From Adenophora triphylla var. japonica (taxonomy: Eukaryota > Streptophyta > Magnoliopsida > Asterales > Campanulaceae): a stretch of DNA of 64,000 nt. Location: contig JAFEMH010004900.1 in the NCBI GenBank assembly GCA_022495995.1, positions 62,001 through 126,000 on the forward strand, in the 5' to 3' direction. The notes below the pieces were generated by a model. It was not told the origin of the DNA, did not search any database, and was given only the letters and a program-made list of their open reading frames with translations. The position numbers and the translations under genes were made by a program. Positions 54,314 through 63,997 of this stretch are shown piece by piece (position 1 is the stretch's first letter; every line of letters begins with the position of its first letter).

Positions 54314-54469
54314 TTCGACACTTTAGGTGAATTTGAGAAAAACAAAGACAAAAGAAGTGCGACTGCGTTTTTTACCCGGATCATTAGCGGGAATGTATCC
54401 AAATGGGTATTACTCTTTAGCACTTTAATTTACCGAGGGGGACGGTGTATGGGGAAGGAGAGTTGACTC

Positions 54470-55570
54470 GTGCTCTTCCTCAAACGAAGTATCGCGGAGC
54501 TTGCTTCCGTTCACGGGGTTAACGAAAGGGTTTCCGTCCAAGTCTCGCTAGCTTCATGGCTCCTCCGAGAAGATTCTTTGTACCACGAACGGTCCTATCC
54601 AGTAGGCTCCCACTTTCCGAGGGATTGGTCTCGCGTAGGAGGCTTTTCCTTTAGCACCAAGTCGCCTTCTCGATGTCTCGGATCTTGACTTTCTTGTCGA
54701 ATGCTCGTGCCATTCCCGCTCCGGTAGGCTCGAGTGTGTTCCATGGCTTTCAATCGCGCTCGTCGAGTAGAGCAAGTTCGTCGTGACGGCTCGTAGCCAT
54801 TCGACTTCATTGATCCCGTTTTCCAAGAGGACTCTGAGGATGGAATTTCCAATTCCACGGGCAACATCGCTTCCATTCCGTAGGTAAGCGCGAACGGAGT
54901 CTCCCCGTGGCGGTTCTCGACCGATGTTCGGTATCCCTGCAGGGCTAGATGTAGCTTTTCGGGCCAGTCCCGACCTCTCGGTGGTCATCTTTCCGATTAT
55001 CATGGCGAGAGTCTTGTTGGCCGCCTCTACCGCACCATTGGTTTGTGGTCCTGTAAGGAGAAGACTTGTGACGTGTGACTCGAATTCGGCCGCAGTTGGT
55101 CACAATCTCCTTCAAAGTGAGTCCCATTGTCTGAGATGATCTCGCTGGGCACTCCGTATCGGCACATGATGTTCTCTCGGATGAACTCGGCCACCTTCTT
55201 AGAATTCAAGCACTCAGTACGATCCGGCTTCTACCCATTTGGTGAAGTAGTCGATCGCGACTAAAATGAACTCGTGACCATTGCTCCCGGAGGAGTGATC
55301 TTGCCGATGACGTCGATTCCCCATGTGGCGAAAGGCCATGGCGTAGTCATGCAATAGAGTTCATGAGGAGGGATGTGATTGAGGTTGGAGAACCGTTGAC
55401 ATTTGTCGCAGCCTTCTGACGAACCGGATGCGCCTGCTTCCATTGATATCCAATAGTATCCCATACGGAGAATGATCTCGTGTCAATGCTCGAGCGTTCA
55501 TGTGCGGACCGCAGTTCCGTTGTGAACTTCGTTCATTAGCTCGCCGGCTTTTTCTTTGTTTACACACCGA
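54470..55570 (-). pseudogene. T5 integrase
   Basis: Read in changing minus frames from 55570: CGPHMNAR and CDKCQRFSNLNHIPPHELYC (zinc domain), PFATWGIDVIGKI (first aspartate), YGVPSEIISDNGTHFEGD (second aspartate), a degraded TNQWCG-type segment where the catalytic glutamate should be, then VELEIPSSESSW and the C-terminal VKxGDLVLKEK, WIGPFVV. Homologous to T2 integrase over its length. At least six one-base shifts. Confidence 0.8.
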
Positions 55571-56400
55571 AGGAGTGGCCCTCGTGGCGCTTCTTGTACA
55601 ACATACCCCCGTAATGACGAAATGGGATGCCAGCGTTTTAATGCCATCATGTTTTTGGCTTTGATCCCTTCTTTGTATTTTCCATCTTCATTTGTGAAGG
55701 AAGCTTCTCCGCTTTGGAGGTACCGGTAAATCTGATTGTACCAGGTTCGTCGATCGTTTCTTTTCTTTTTCGATCTCACAAAGAATAGGCGGTGTTTCCC
55801 GTCCGCCTATTCTCGAGGGGTTTTACCGCTTTCCCATCGGGAATTTCGACAAGAGAGGCGAGGGTTGCTGTGGCGTCGCGGCGGTTCCCGTCTCTTGGCA
55901 AATAGTGAAAAGAGATGTCCTTGAACCGAGCAATGAGCTCCTCCATGTACGCGTGGTACTTCAAGGCCGTAATCTACCGTCTTCCATTTGTTGGATACTT
56001 GATTGATGATCAATGCCGAGTCTCCATATACATCCAGCTCGAGATGTTGCGCCGAGGGCGGCTTCCAAACCCGCCGCACAAAGCTTCAGATTCTCGCCGC
56101 ATTGTTGGTTGCTTCAAATTCACCTTGACGGCTATGGGAGTATGCTCGCCCTGGGATCGACAAGGAGCATTCCAATACCATTCCCCTTCTTGTTGGCTGC
56201 CCCATCGAAGAAGAGTTGCCGCCGGTTTGCGCCGTCAAGTGAAAAGATTCCGTCGTCCGGAAATTGCGGATCGTGACCCTTAGGTTCATTGCTTGGGAAG
56301 TCGGCCACCGATCCGCCATTACTCGCCCTTTGTTGATTTTCTCGACCATGTACTTGATGTCGAACTCACCAGAAGAATGACCACTTGGCTAGCCGCATCG
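55571..56400 (-). pseudogene. T5 second RNase H and linker
   Basis: Blocks include LDVYGDSALIINQVSNKWKT, FKDISFHYLPRDGNR and TATLASLVEIPDG, in two frames, matching the second RNase H of T2. Upstream, the text corresponding to FFDGAANKxGxGIG is visible near 56190-56230. The linker towards integrase (YLQSGEASFTNEDGKYKEG) is also present. Shifted at several points. Confidence 0.75.
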
Positions 56401-57690
56401 ACAGAGATGGCTTGTCAAAGAGATATCTGACGGGGTCCACTTTGGAGACCAGAGCACCGAATGCGACCGCATGTAGTGTTTCAGCTTTCCCGACTACCCA
56501 TACCAAGGCGGTACAAGTTTTCTCCGATGCCGAGTAGCCGAGTTCACTTCCTTGAAGCTTCCGGCCACGAAGTAGATTGCATGCTCAACCTTGGAATCTT
56601 TCTCGTTCTTGTGCCAAAGCATTGCTCCGATTGACGTGTCTCATCAAGTCGATATAGGAGTAGTGGCTTGTCTTCATGTGGCGGGCACAGACTGGGGGAT
56701 TAACCAAGTAGGTCTTGATTTTCTCAAAAGCCGTTTGGCACTCTGAGTCCCATTTGATGCTCGGCATTCTTTTTCATCGCTTTGAACATGGGCTCGCAGA
56801 GAGATGTCAACCGGTTGATGAAGCGATCGATGTATCAAGTCTTCCCATGAAGCTCTTCACTGTCGTGGTTTGAGGCGGCTTCATGTCGATGATGGCCTTG
56901 ATTTTCCCGGGATCGGCTTCGATACCTCTTTCTCGTAACCATGTACCCCAAGCACCTTGCCGCGCTTGACGCCGAAGGTGCACTTTGCCGGTTTAGCCTC
57001 ATGGAGTGCTTTCGAGTCCTGTTGAAGAACTTCCTCGCATCTCGTCATGTGCCGCATGTCCGATCCCTTGGAGTGGATGATCATGTCATCGACATATACT
57101 TCGATTTCTTTGTGAATCATGTCATGGAAGAGGGTCGCTGTGCCTCGCCGGTAAGTAGCCCCGCCGTTTTCTTAGACCGAACGGCATGACCGTGTAACGC
57201 ATGTCCCCCATGGAGTGGTGAAGGCGCCTTGGCTCGATCCTCCTCGAACATTTTGATCTCGGTTGTATCCACGAACCCGTCCACGAAGGACTTTACTTCG
57301 AAATTTGCCGTGGTGTCGACCAAAGATGTCGATGTTAGGCAAATGGGAAATCATCTTTAGGGCTGGCCTTGTTGAGATCCCGGAAATCCACACAAAGATC
57401 TCGACCTTTCCGTTGGCCTTGGTGACCGTCACGATGTTGGAGAGCCAAGTCGGGTACTCAATCACTCGATGAAACCAACTCTGAGCATTTTCTCAATTTC
57501 TTCTTTAACTTGCAAGGACCACTCGCTTGATCTTGCGCAGCCTTCGTTCGATGTGCTTGGATTCGGATCCAGGGAATTCTGTGCTCCACGATTGAGGGAT
57601 CGAGTCCTCGGCATGTCCCGGTATGACCAGCGAACACGTCAACATACTCCCGGAGGAGGCTTATCGTGGCTTCTTTTCGCATCGGCGAAG
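56401..57690 (-). pseudogene. T5 reverse transcriptase and RNase H
   Basis: Starts with LLREYVDVFAGHTG and GLDPSIVEHRI, the pre-RT motif of Tat elements, at about 57640. It then runs VDTTANFEVKSFVDGF (first aspartate), YVDDMIIHSKGSD (catalytic YVDD, 57095 region), KCTFGVKRGKVLG, and FEKIKTYLVNPPV towards RNase H. Unlike T2, the N-terminal half of RT is present. Many one-base shifts, often where T2 has CTG or CAG. Confidence 0.8.
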
Positions 57691-58620
57691 AAACCGCCCA
57701 CTTGTGTCTCTTTAGGCTCTTGCACCGACCCTGTGTTCACTTTGGTCATAACCTCTTCGGCACTTGGGCCCGGTTGTCCTCTTGGTCAACTACACGCTCG
57801 AGAACTTCTTTAATGTATTGTTCGTTTAATGTGTCTCGCTTCTTTATCAATTGAATTATTAACGTCTTTTAAGTTGTTTGTTAACTTATCGCTTGTTAAA
57901 GTGGCAATGAGAGGATACTCCGAAAGGTCGACTTTTCATTAAACAAGAACGGGAATACATGATTGGCTACAACATTATAGTCCTCCGGCGTAAGGCCGTT
58001 GGATGACTCGCAGGACTCGGACTCGACAAGGACCGACTCAAGGGTTTGAGACCGGGTTTAGGGAGATGTGGGTGCGGGCCCACTTTGTCTTCCATTTCGC
58101 CCGGCTTGCCCTCGTCCGGTGAAAGTTACCCAATTCTTCAGCTGCATTGGCCGGGATGCTTGATGAGGGTGCGGGGATCGAGAGGCTTGGCTTCGCCGTC
58201 CCTATCATGGCGATCATGCCGTTGTCTGAGCCCCGCCGATCAAGTTGGGCAACCCATGACTTCTTCAAACAGACTCGTAGAGCCGGTCCACCGAGAGCGT
58301 CTTCTATGAATTCCCGGTTCCTTCGCTTTGGACTTACTGTCTCGAATGTGGCCTCGGCGGCCGATCCGAACAATTTGTTTCCCATGGAGAGTACCTTGAG
58401 TTGCTCCTCCAAGTCTCGGGATTCCCTTGAATGTGTACTCATGCCGGACTCGTGGTGGCGCTGGTCCAGTAGAGCCGTGATGTCGAGGAACGCTCCCCTT
58501 ATCGGATTAGCTTTGAGTCCTCTCGAAACGCTGAGGTCCCGTGCTAGCCGTTCCATTCTTCCCGTAGTCTCCGTGCCGACTATCCCCGCTTCTTTCTCAT
58601 CTTCATCGGGCTCCACTGTC
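57691..58620 (-). pseudogene. T5 protease-RT linker region
   Basis: The frame 58616-58038 (192 codons) is open and acidic/basic mixed, with LEEQLKVLSMGNKLFGSAAEATFE and REFIEDALGG. I do not recognise a domain. The position between G-patch and RT suits the long spacer of Ogre-like elements, which in some cases is an intron; splice signals were not established here. Confidence 0.4.
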
Positions 58621-59080
58621 GGTCCCCGCCTCGCTTGTTCCGCTGCGGCCCCTCAGCTTCGTGCTGGTCCCCTGCCGCTCGGTTCCCTGGTCCCCTCGCT
58701 TCGCTGCCGGGTTCCCTTGGTGAAGTAATGAGCGAGGTCAAAGCCGTAAGGCCGGAGATTGGGTGTGCCGTCTGAGGTTCCCTTTGCGGCCGCCTTGGTG
58801 CGGGCGAGCCTTTGTCTTCCTTGATGTCACCCGGTGTTGGCACGTAGCCAAGCCCCCGGACCGTGGTGTGGTCCTCGACTTCAATAACTTGGTGTTGGCC
58901 TTGTAGCCTTTTGCCGAGCCCCGCCCCGGGATGAAGTTCATGAGTTTCATCATCCTCATGGCGGAGGAATCGATCGTGAGACAAAGGGAAGGTCCACGTT
59001 GCATATTTGGATCTTGGAGGTCTCCGTGAGTGAATCCAGCTAATGGCATGTCATCATTATGCTTGATTTCCAACACCGGA
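58621..59080 (-). pseudogene. T5 G-patch-like segment
   Basis: From 59076: NMQRGPSLCLTIDSSAMRMM, then MNFIPGRGLGKRLQGQHQVIEV and GLGYVPTPGD across one frameshift. The FIPGRGLGK and GLGY glycine pattern is that of the G-patch found after the protease in several Tat elements. A G-patch may bind RNA or a helicase. Confidence 0.6.
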
Positions 59081-59500
59081 ATGTCGTTGGTGCCGGTCCC
59101 CTGCGGTGACGCCGTCGCCGTAGATCGTGGTTAGCTCGTTGCCTTGCATGAACTTAAGGCACCGATGAAGGGTGGATGCCACGCCATTGATTTGATGCAG
59201 CCAGTGGACGCCCAGATGGCTGTGAAAGTGATTGGAATGTCCAACACTTGGAATTCGGTGGGGATCACCCGTCCGAACCGTATGTTAAGAGTAGCAACCC
59301 CGAGAACCGTACGGGAAGTAGAGTCATAGGCCTCGACAAAGGTGGACCGAAGGCTTAAGATCTCATGGGCTTGATGTCAAGCAGTCCATCATCTTGGCGG
59401 GCAAGACATTCATTCCGGAACCTCCGTCTACCAACACGCGGAAGGCGACGCTCGTCCACTGGATCGTGATGTAGAGCGGCTCATTGTGATCGCCCCAAAT
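59081..59500 (-). pseudogene. T5 aspartic protease, copy 2 (RT-proximal)
   Basis: Minus-strand text reads DHNEPLYIT.. then FRVLVDGGSGMNVLP (active site D-G-G in place of the usual DNGS or DSGA), then in another frame the VASTLHRCLKFMQGNEL ending. The ending and the flanks match the other protease-like copy at 62423-62749. A glycine next to the aspartate is unusual but tolerated in some families. At least two frameshifts. Confidence 0.65.
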
Positions 59501-60560
59501 TTTGGAAGGTCCAAATCGTGAAGGTGATTATGTTGCCATAGTGGATGTTGCCAATCATCTCGAATGACTTCATCTCGGGGTCAAGGCCCACGGGACCATG
59601 GTACGGGCCAGCTTTCCTCTAGCTTGAGCTTGTGAGGATAAGAGGAGGTGAGCAGAGACCAAAGGGAAATGTTCGCCCGAGTCTCGCTTGAGCCGAGTGA
59701 GGATCGGGTCCTCTTTCAAGGAATTTGCGTCTTCGGGCCGGCCGGATTGCACTGCCCGTCGGCTTTTGGTGGCCTTAGGTGGTAATGCATGGATTTGACC
59801 CGATCGGGTTAGAACGCCGACATCGTTTGGTCCCTTCGAACAGCCGCCCGAGTTGAGCCATAGTTAGAGGAGGATTCCTCGTGGCATAGGGCCATATGTC
59901 TTCCTCAACTCATTGATTGTGGATGAATTCCTGAGCTTCGGGCAAACTTGACGGATTCTCGTCCCGTGATACCGGCTTGGATGCCTCGCGGGGAGGTAGC
60001 CTACGCTTGACGCAGCTTGTTCGAATGTCGCTGCACAACAATGGTTGCCCGAACCGAATCCGTGCGTTGCTAACCCTCCGGGAGGTTGGAGAGTTCTCGG
60101 CTTAAGCGAACGGTCTCCTTGATCTCTTCACGGTATATCGCGTTCCTTTCCTTCTTGCCGAGCATACTCGTGGCATTCTCGAGTTGGGTCCGGCGATACT
60201 CGTGGTTTGCTAGTTTTCCTCCGCTCCGGGGCCCGTATCAACCTTCTTGCAATGGAACCTCGCGTCGAGAGTTAATGCCTCGCGTTTCTTCCCATGTGAG
60301 AATAGCCAGTTGCTTCTTTGAACCGCGTGCGGCAGCCTAGGTAAACCTCCATCGGGGAGAGTTTTCTCCTCTCGCTTTATCTCGAGTGGCGGGTATGTCA
60401 AGGTGAGTACACGGCTTCCCGAACATCTCGCCCATGTGACCGGTTGTCGCCCCGCTGATCGTCTTCGTAAACGAATGCCGTAGACCGTGGAATTTCCCCG
60501 AGTAGTTGCTCGAGACGAATTTCCATCCTCCTCTTGTTTTTAAATAGACCTTCCTCCCCG
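59501..60560 (-). pseudogene. T5 gag-like region before protease copy 2
   Basis: Possible start MEIRLEQLLGEIPRSTAF near 60530, followed by shifting frames with LTYPPLEIKREEKTLPDGG and, close to the protease, LTRLKRDSGEHFPLVSAHLLL, which resembles the conserved DxLxxLKR...SVYDAL-type segment that precedes protease in Tat polyproteins. No zinc knuckle was found in this part. Confidence 0.4.
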
Positions 60561-60868
60561 AGTTGGCCTTTCAATTTAAGTGCGGAAATGATCCGTTCCC
60601 ATCCTCCCAGACCCTCGGGAGTCCGGTTTTGTTGACTTCATGCCCGGCTTGGAAGAGAATGGTTTCATCGTCTTCATCGTCGCTTTCACAGAGAACTTGC
60701 TTTCCCGGGAAGGTAAGCGCCGGGATTCGTTCGCCGTGTCGTTCCATCTCCTAGGTCATCGGGACCGTTGACCACCCTTGCCCGGGCAGGGGGTTGGATG
60801 AGAACAGACGGTAGTCGTGAAGTTGCCATGAGCAAAGCTCTTGAGGTCGAACCGGTCTAGAGTGGCCT

Positions 60869-62221
60869 CTAGCTTTCGTCCGAAGCCGCCCGTGACACTT
60901 TAAGGGCTTGGTCCCCGTAGGTCTTTCGAGCTTGATCTTCGTCCCAAAGACGACTTTCTTGAGCGGCTAGTTCCATGAGGGCTTTCCTCGCGAGAGCTAA
61001 GCAGCCTCCGTAGGTGCGCATCGTCCGGCTAGTGTCCGTAACCGTGATTACATTCAAATCGCCGAATGGCGGGAACACTTGGATTACGTTGACGAAGGAA
61101 GTCGGATCGGGACATTCCATGCGGCCTTCCTTGATCTCGATTACCAAGAAGTTTGCCCATATCTCGTTGATTGACCCCACGGGGTATTGAATTCTCGCAA
61201 TGTTGACAGCCTCGTGATCTCGCTCGATCGCCAAGTCTATCGAGCTAGCAATGACCGCGTGATGTTCGAATCCGGCCGTGACGGCCGGGAGTAGAATCGA
61301 ACCGGAGCATGTTGATGCCGAGGTGGTCATTTCCCATGTCGGAAGCCGACTCGCCTTGCGGGGAAGACTTTCACAGATGTTTTCGGTGGCCGCCGAAGCG
61401 TTCCCGAGGTTGATCTCGACTTGTAGCAGGTGAGGAGCTTGGTCTCCTTCGCTGTTGCCCTCGCCTCGCGGCGCTGAGGGTATAAGCTTGACCGACGGCA
61501 CGGGCCGGTTGCCACCGGGCCGGTACTGAAAGTAGTGATGAGCTCGAGCTCGCTTGGCCAAAGCCTCGTTTACCATGAGCAGCAATGCCGAGGGTGACCT
61601 TGGTATTGCGTAATCCGACGATAAGGACCGGATCCTCGTATCATCGGGATATCTCGAATAGATGATGTTGACGAAGTCGTCGCCAACCACTTGATCGTAG
61701 GGATTCTTCGTCGTGTCAACCAAGAATCTTCCAATTGTCGGATAGCCGCTTGTACCGGACGCTGAGCTTGACAATTTCCATGGTATTGGAACCTTGGTCG
61801 TAGGTGACCCGATCGGAAGGAGTTCCGTCCTCAAAACCGAGCATGTGAATGCAGAGGTCCGCTTGCGGGTCCGCGCGTCCTCGACTCCTGAGAGTCCAGA
61901 TTCATCGTCATCCGATCGCTCAATCCAAACGTAGGGACGTATTGCGTCCGGTTGCGTTGTTGGAGCAAATAGGAAAACATCATGCTCTTCGTTGGAGAAG
62001 AGGGGTGCAATGGGTAGTTCCTCGTGGAGGACATCCCATACGACTTCCATGCATTCATCACGAGAATGACGGTGCTTGTTGACCTTTATCACAAAGATCT
62101 CTTCACTGGGCGAGCCGTAGAGTTTGTTTGGAGAATGCCGACGAATCTCCGATTGGAGACTCGGGGGTTTATGTGCCCGCATCATGGCGATATTCAGCCG
62201 TTTCCTTCCAACCCGCTCCAA
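60869..62221 (-). CDS. Unrecognised 450-codon ORF in T5
   Basis: The longest open frame on the minus strand of T5, in a region where other frames break every 50-100 codons. The N-terminal half reads as folded protein: SEEIFVIKVNKHRHSRDEC, EELPIAPLFSNEEHDVFLF and PYVWIERSDDDESG. The middle has DDFVNIIYSRYPDDTRI and ALLLMVNEALAKRAR. The C-terminal half has INEIWANFLVIEIKEGRME, FGDLNVITVTDTSRTM and ALARKALMELAAQESRLWDEDQAR. No transmembrane segment or zinc knuckle. It lies between protease copy 1 upstream and a gag-like start downstream. I cannot name a family; the possible start at 62221 is simply the first ATG. Confidence 0.5.
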   Translation of the reverse strand: MERVGRKRLNIAMMRAHKPPSLQSEIRRHSPNKLYGSPSEEIFVIKVNKHRHSRDECMEVVWDVLHEELPIAPLFSNEEHDVFLFAPTTQPDAIRPYVWIERSDDDESGLSGVEDARTRKRTSAFTCSVLRTELLPIGSPTTKVPIPWKLSSSASGTSGYPTIGRFLVDTTKNPYDQVVGDDFVNIIYSRYPDDTRIRSLSSDYAIPRSPSALLLMVNEALAKRARAHHYFQYRPGGNRPVPSVKLIPSAPRGEGNSEGDQAPHLLQVEINLGNASAATENICESLPRKASRLPTWEMTTSASTCSGSILLPAVTAGFEHHAVIASSIDLAIERDHEAVNIARIQYPVGSINEIWANFLVIEIKEGRMECPDPTSFVNVIQVFPPFGDLNVITVTDTSRTMRTYGGCLALARKALMELAAQESRLWDEDQARKTYGDQALKVSRAASDES

Positions 62222-62422
62222 ATGTTGGAAACGACAGCTGAACTTGATGTATCGGACCGCCTGTGGTCCGCCCGCTCGAGTACGTTTACATAGTTAGCAT
62301 CTCCTGACTCGAGGGATTCTCGATGAGATTTGCCCCGATAGTCCCTTGGTTGATTCGAAGGAGGTAACCCCGTGCCCGAGTGCGACACGCCACATCGTCT
62401 CGCTTCGTTTCCTATGAGGAAA

Positions 62423-62749
62423 CTATCCCCTGATGACTTCGAGATCTCCCCGCCGGTTAATGAACTTAACACACCGATGGAGAGTGGAAGCTATGGCTTT
62501 CATGTGGTGTAGCCAAGGGCGTCCCAAAAGAGCCGTGAACTCGGATGGAATGTCCATCACGTGGAATTTTGTCGGCACCATTTGGGTTTCGAACCGTAGT
62601 TCCAGAGTCACCGTCCCCGTGATGGGACGAGACGAGTTGTCGTAGGCCTTGATAGTCCGAGCCGACGGAATCGTATGGCTTTCATGGATGCGGAGAGCTC
62701 GCATCATGCCGAGAGGGAGGACATTAACGGCTGACCCGTTATCTACCAA
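62423..62749 (-). CDS. T5 aspartic protease, copy 1 (gag-proximal)
   Basis: An open frame of 108 codons beginning MVDNGSAVNVLPLGMMRAL: the catalytic D-N-G-S triad is at residues 3-6. It continues through TFELRFE-like strands, MVPTKFHVMDIPSEFTALLGRPWLHH (the conserved LLGRPW) and IASTLHRCVKF. All hallmarks of a Tat protease are present, so this copy looks intact. Upstream codons (62750-62850, ITLRDEDLPRE in another frame) belong to the same domain. Confidence 0.8.
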   Translation of the reverse strand: MVDNGSAVNVLPLGMMRALRIHESHTIPSARTIKAYDNSSRPITGTVTLELRFETQMVPTKFHVMDIPSEFTALLGRPWLHHMKAIASTLHRCVKFINRRGDLEVIRG

Positions 62750-62799
62750 TACTCCGGGAGTGATATGGTGTTGAGTTTGAGAGTGATGTACAGAGCTTC

Positions 62800-63997
62800 G
62801 TTGTGCCCCGAGGCATCTCTCGGTAGGTCTTCGTCACGTAACGTGATCATACCGCCATACAAACGGGAGTCGTAGATCTCGCCTCTATCCGTAGAAGGAG
62901 AGTCATCCACCCATCCGTTTCCTCGTCTTCCTCTTGCGAGGTAAAGCCTTTCGGAACCTCGGAGTGTGTTGAGGCCGCCCGTGGCGGTTGCCGCCCTTGG
63001 TTAGCACATTGATCGAGTGCGATTGCCAAGCCGACCTTGATCTTCCTTTACCGGTTCGAGCTCTAAGCCGGACAAATTGAATCTTGGCCGATCCCGCGGA
63101 GGGTTAGGCTTCGATCGGGCAAGAAGATTACCAAGATCTCGAGGTATTCCTGTCCTGTGGTCCGACTCGGGTTTCGGGACTTTTCGGCTTTCCCACCCCG
63201 TCTCGCTCTAAAGCCGCATGGCCTGGAGGCAAAGAGGACTGGCCGGGAGTACAAGACGTAGTAGTCGAACCTCCCGAGGGTTCTCCAAGTGTACCTACAC
63301 CGGTATCCCCGCCTTCGTATCTTTCTCTCGCCTGTCGTGAGAGGATTTCTTCTTTTGTTTTCTGAGGATTGCTCCTAATTTCTCGGGACTCGTACCTGTG
63401 CAAAGTGAGTGCCGCAAACATCGTAGCCGATGTGGACATTAGAGGAGGATCCAAAAGAGGCGGAGAAACCGGTTCGTGGCACTCTTCTTGGGCACCCACT
63501 CAATGGAATTCACGCCGTTATTGTTCTAAAAGGGTTTCCGATCGTATTGGGCCCACTGGGGCGCTCCAACTTGCCTTCTTCTATCAAGTTCTCGGGATTT
63601 CGTATCGTAACCCCAAACAATTGTCGGTGGTATGGCCGTGATACCGATGGAAGGCGCAAGATTTGCTCTTGTCCGCATTGGCTACGGGAATTTTGGGTTT
63701 GTAATTGGCAACGGGCTTAAGGAGACCCTCCTTGATTAACCCTTCCAAAGATTCTTGCTCAAAGGGCATGTCCAACTTGTCGAAGTGTACTACAGTCGCT
63801 TCGAGTAGAATTGTTGCTTTGTGGACTCGGGTTTCGTTACCCGACCGTTGTCCCCGATGGACGTAGTTGACAGACGTATCTTCCCTTTGCCGGGGCCGGT
63901 GCGGGATTGAATGCAACCGCTGAGCGGTATTCGTATGGCCGTGCAAGAGCCAACTTTTCCTTGAGATCCTTCTCGAACCGTGAGCCGCATTGACCAT
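62800..63997 (-). pseudogene. T5 gag C-terminal region with zinc knuckle
   Basis: The frame 63997-63584 contains LDMPFEQESLEGLIKEGLL and the knuckle CAFHRYHGHTTDNC, a CX2HX4HX4C pattern typical of Tat gag, followed by LGLRYEI. A shift then leads to the frame 63499-63128 (QKTKEEILSRQARERYEGG and a GST-rich linker), and further frames carry a basic segment before protease copy 1. The gag N-terminus lies beyond the window. Confidence 0.7.

Noticed and set aside
61849..62293. Plus-strand ORFs opposite the 450-codon T5 frame
   Set aside because: Shorter and without motifs; the minus frame is much longer and looks more protein-like.
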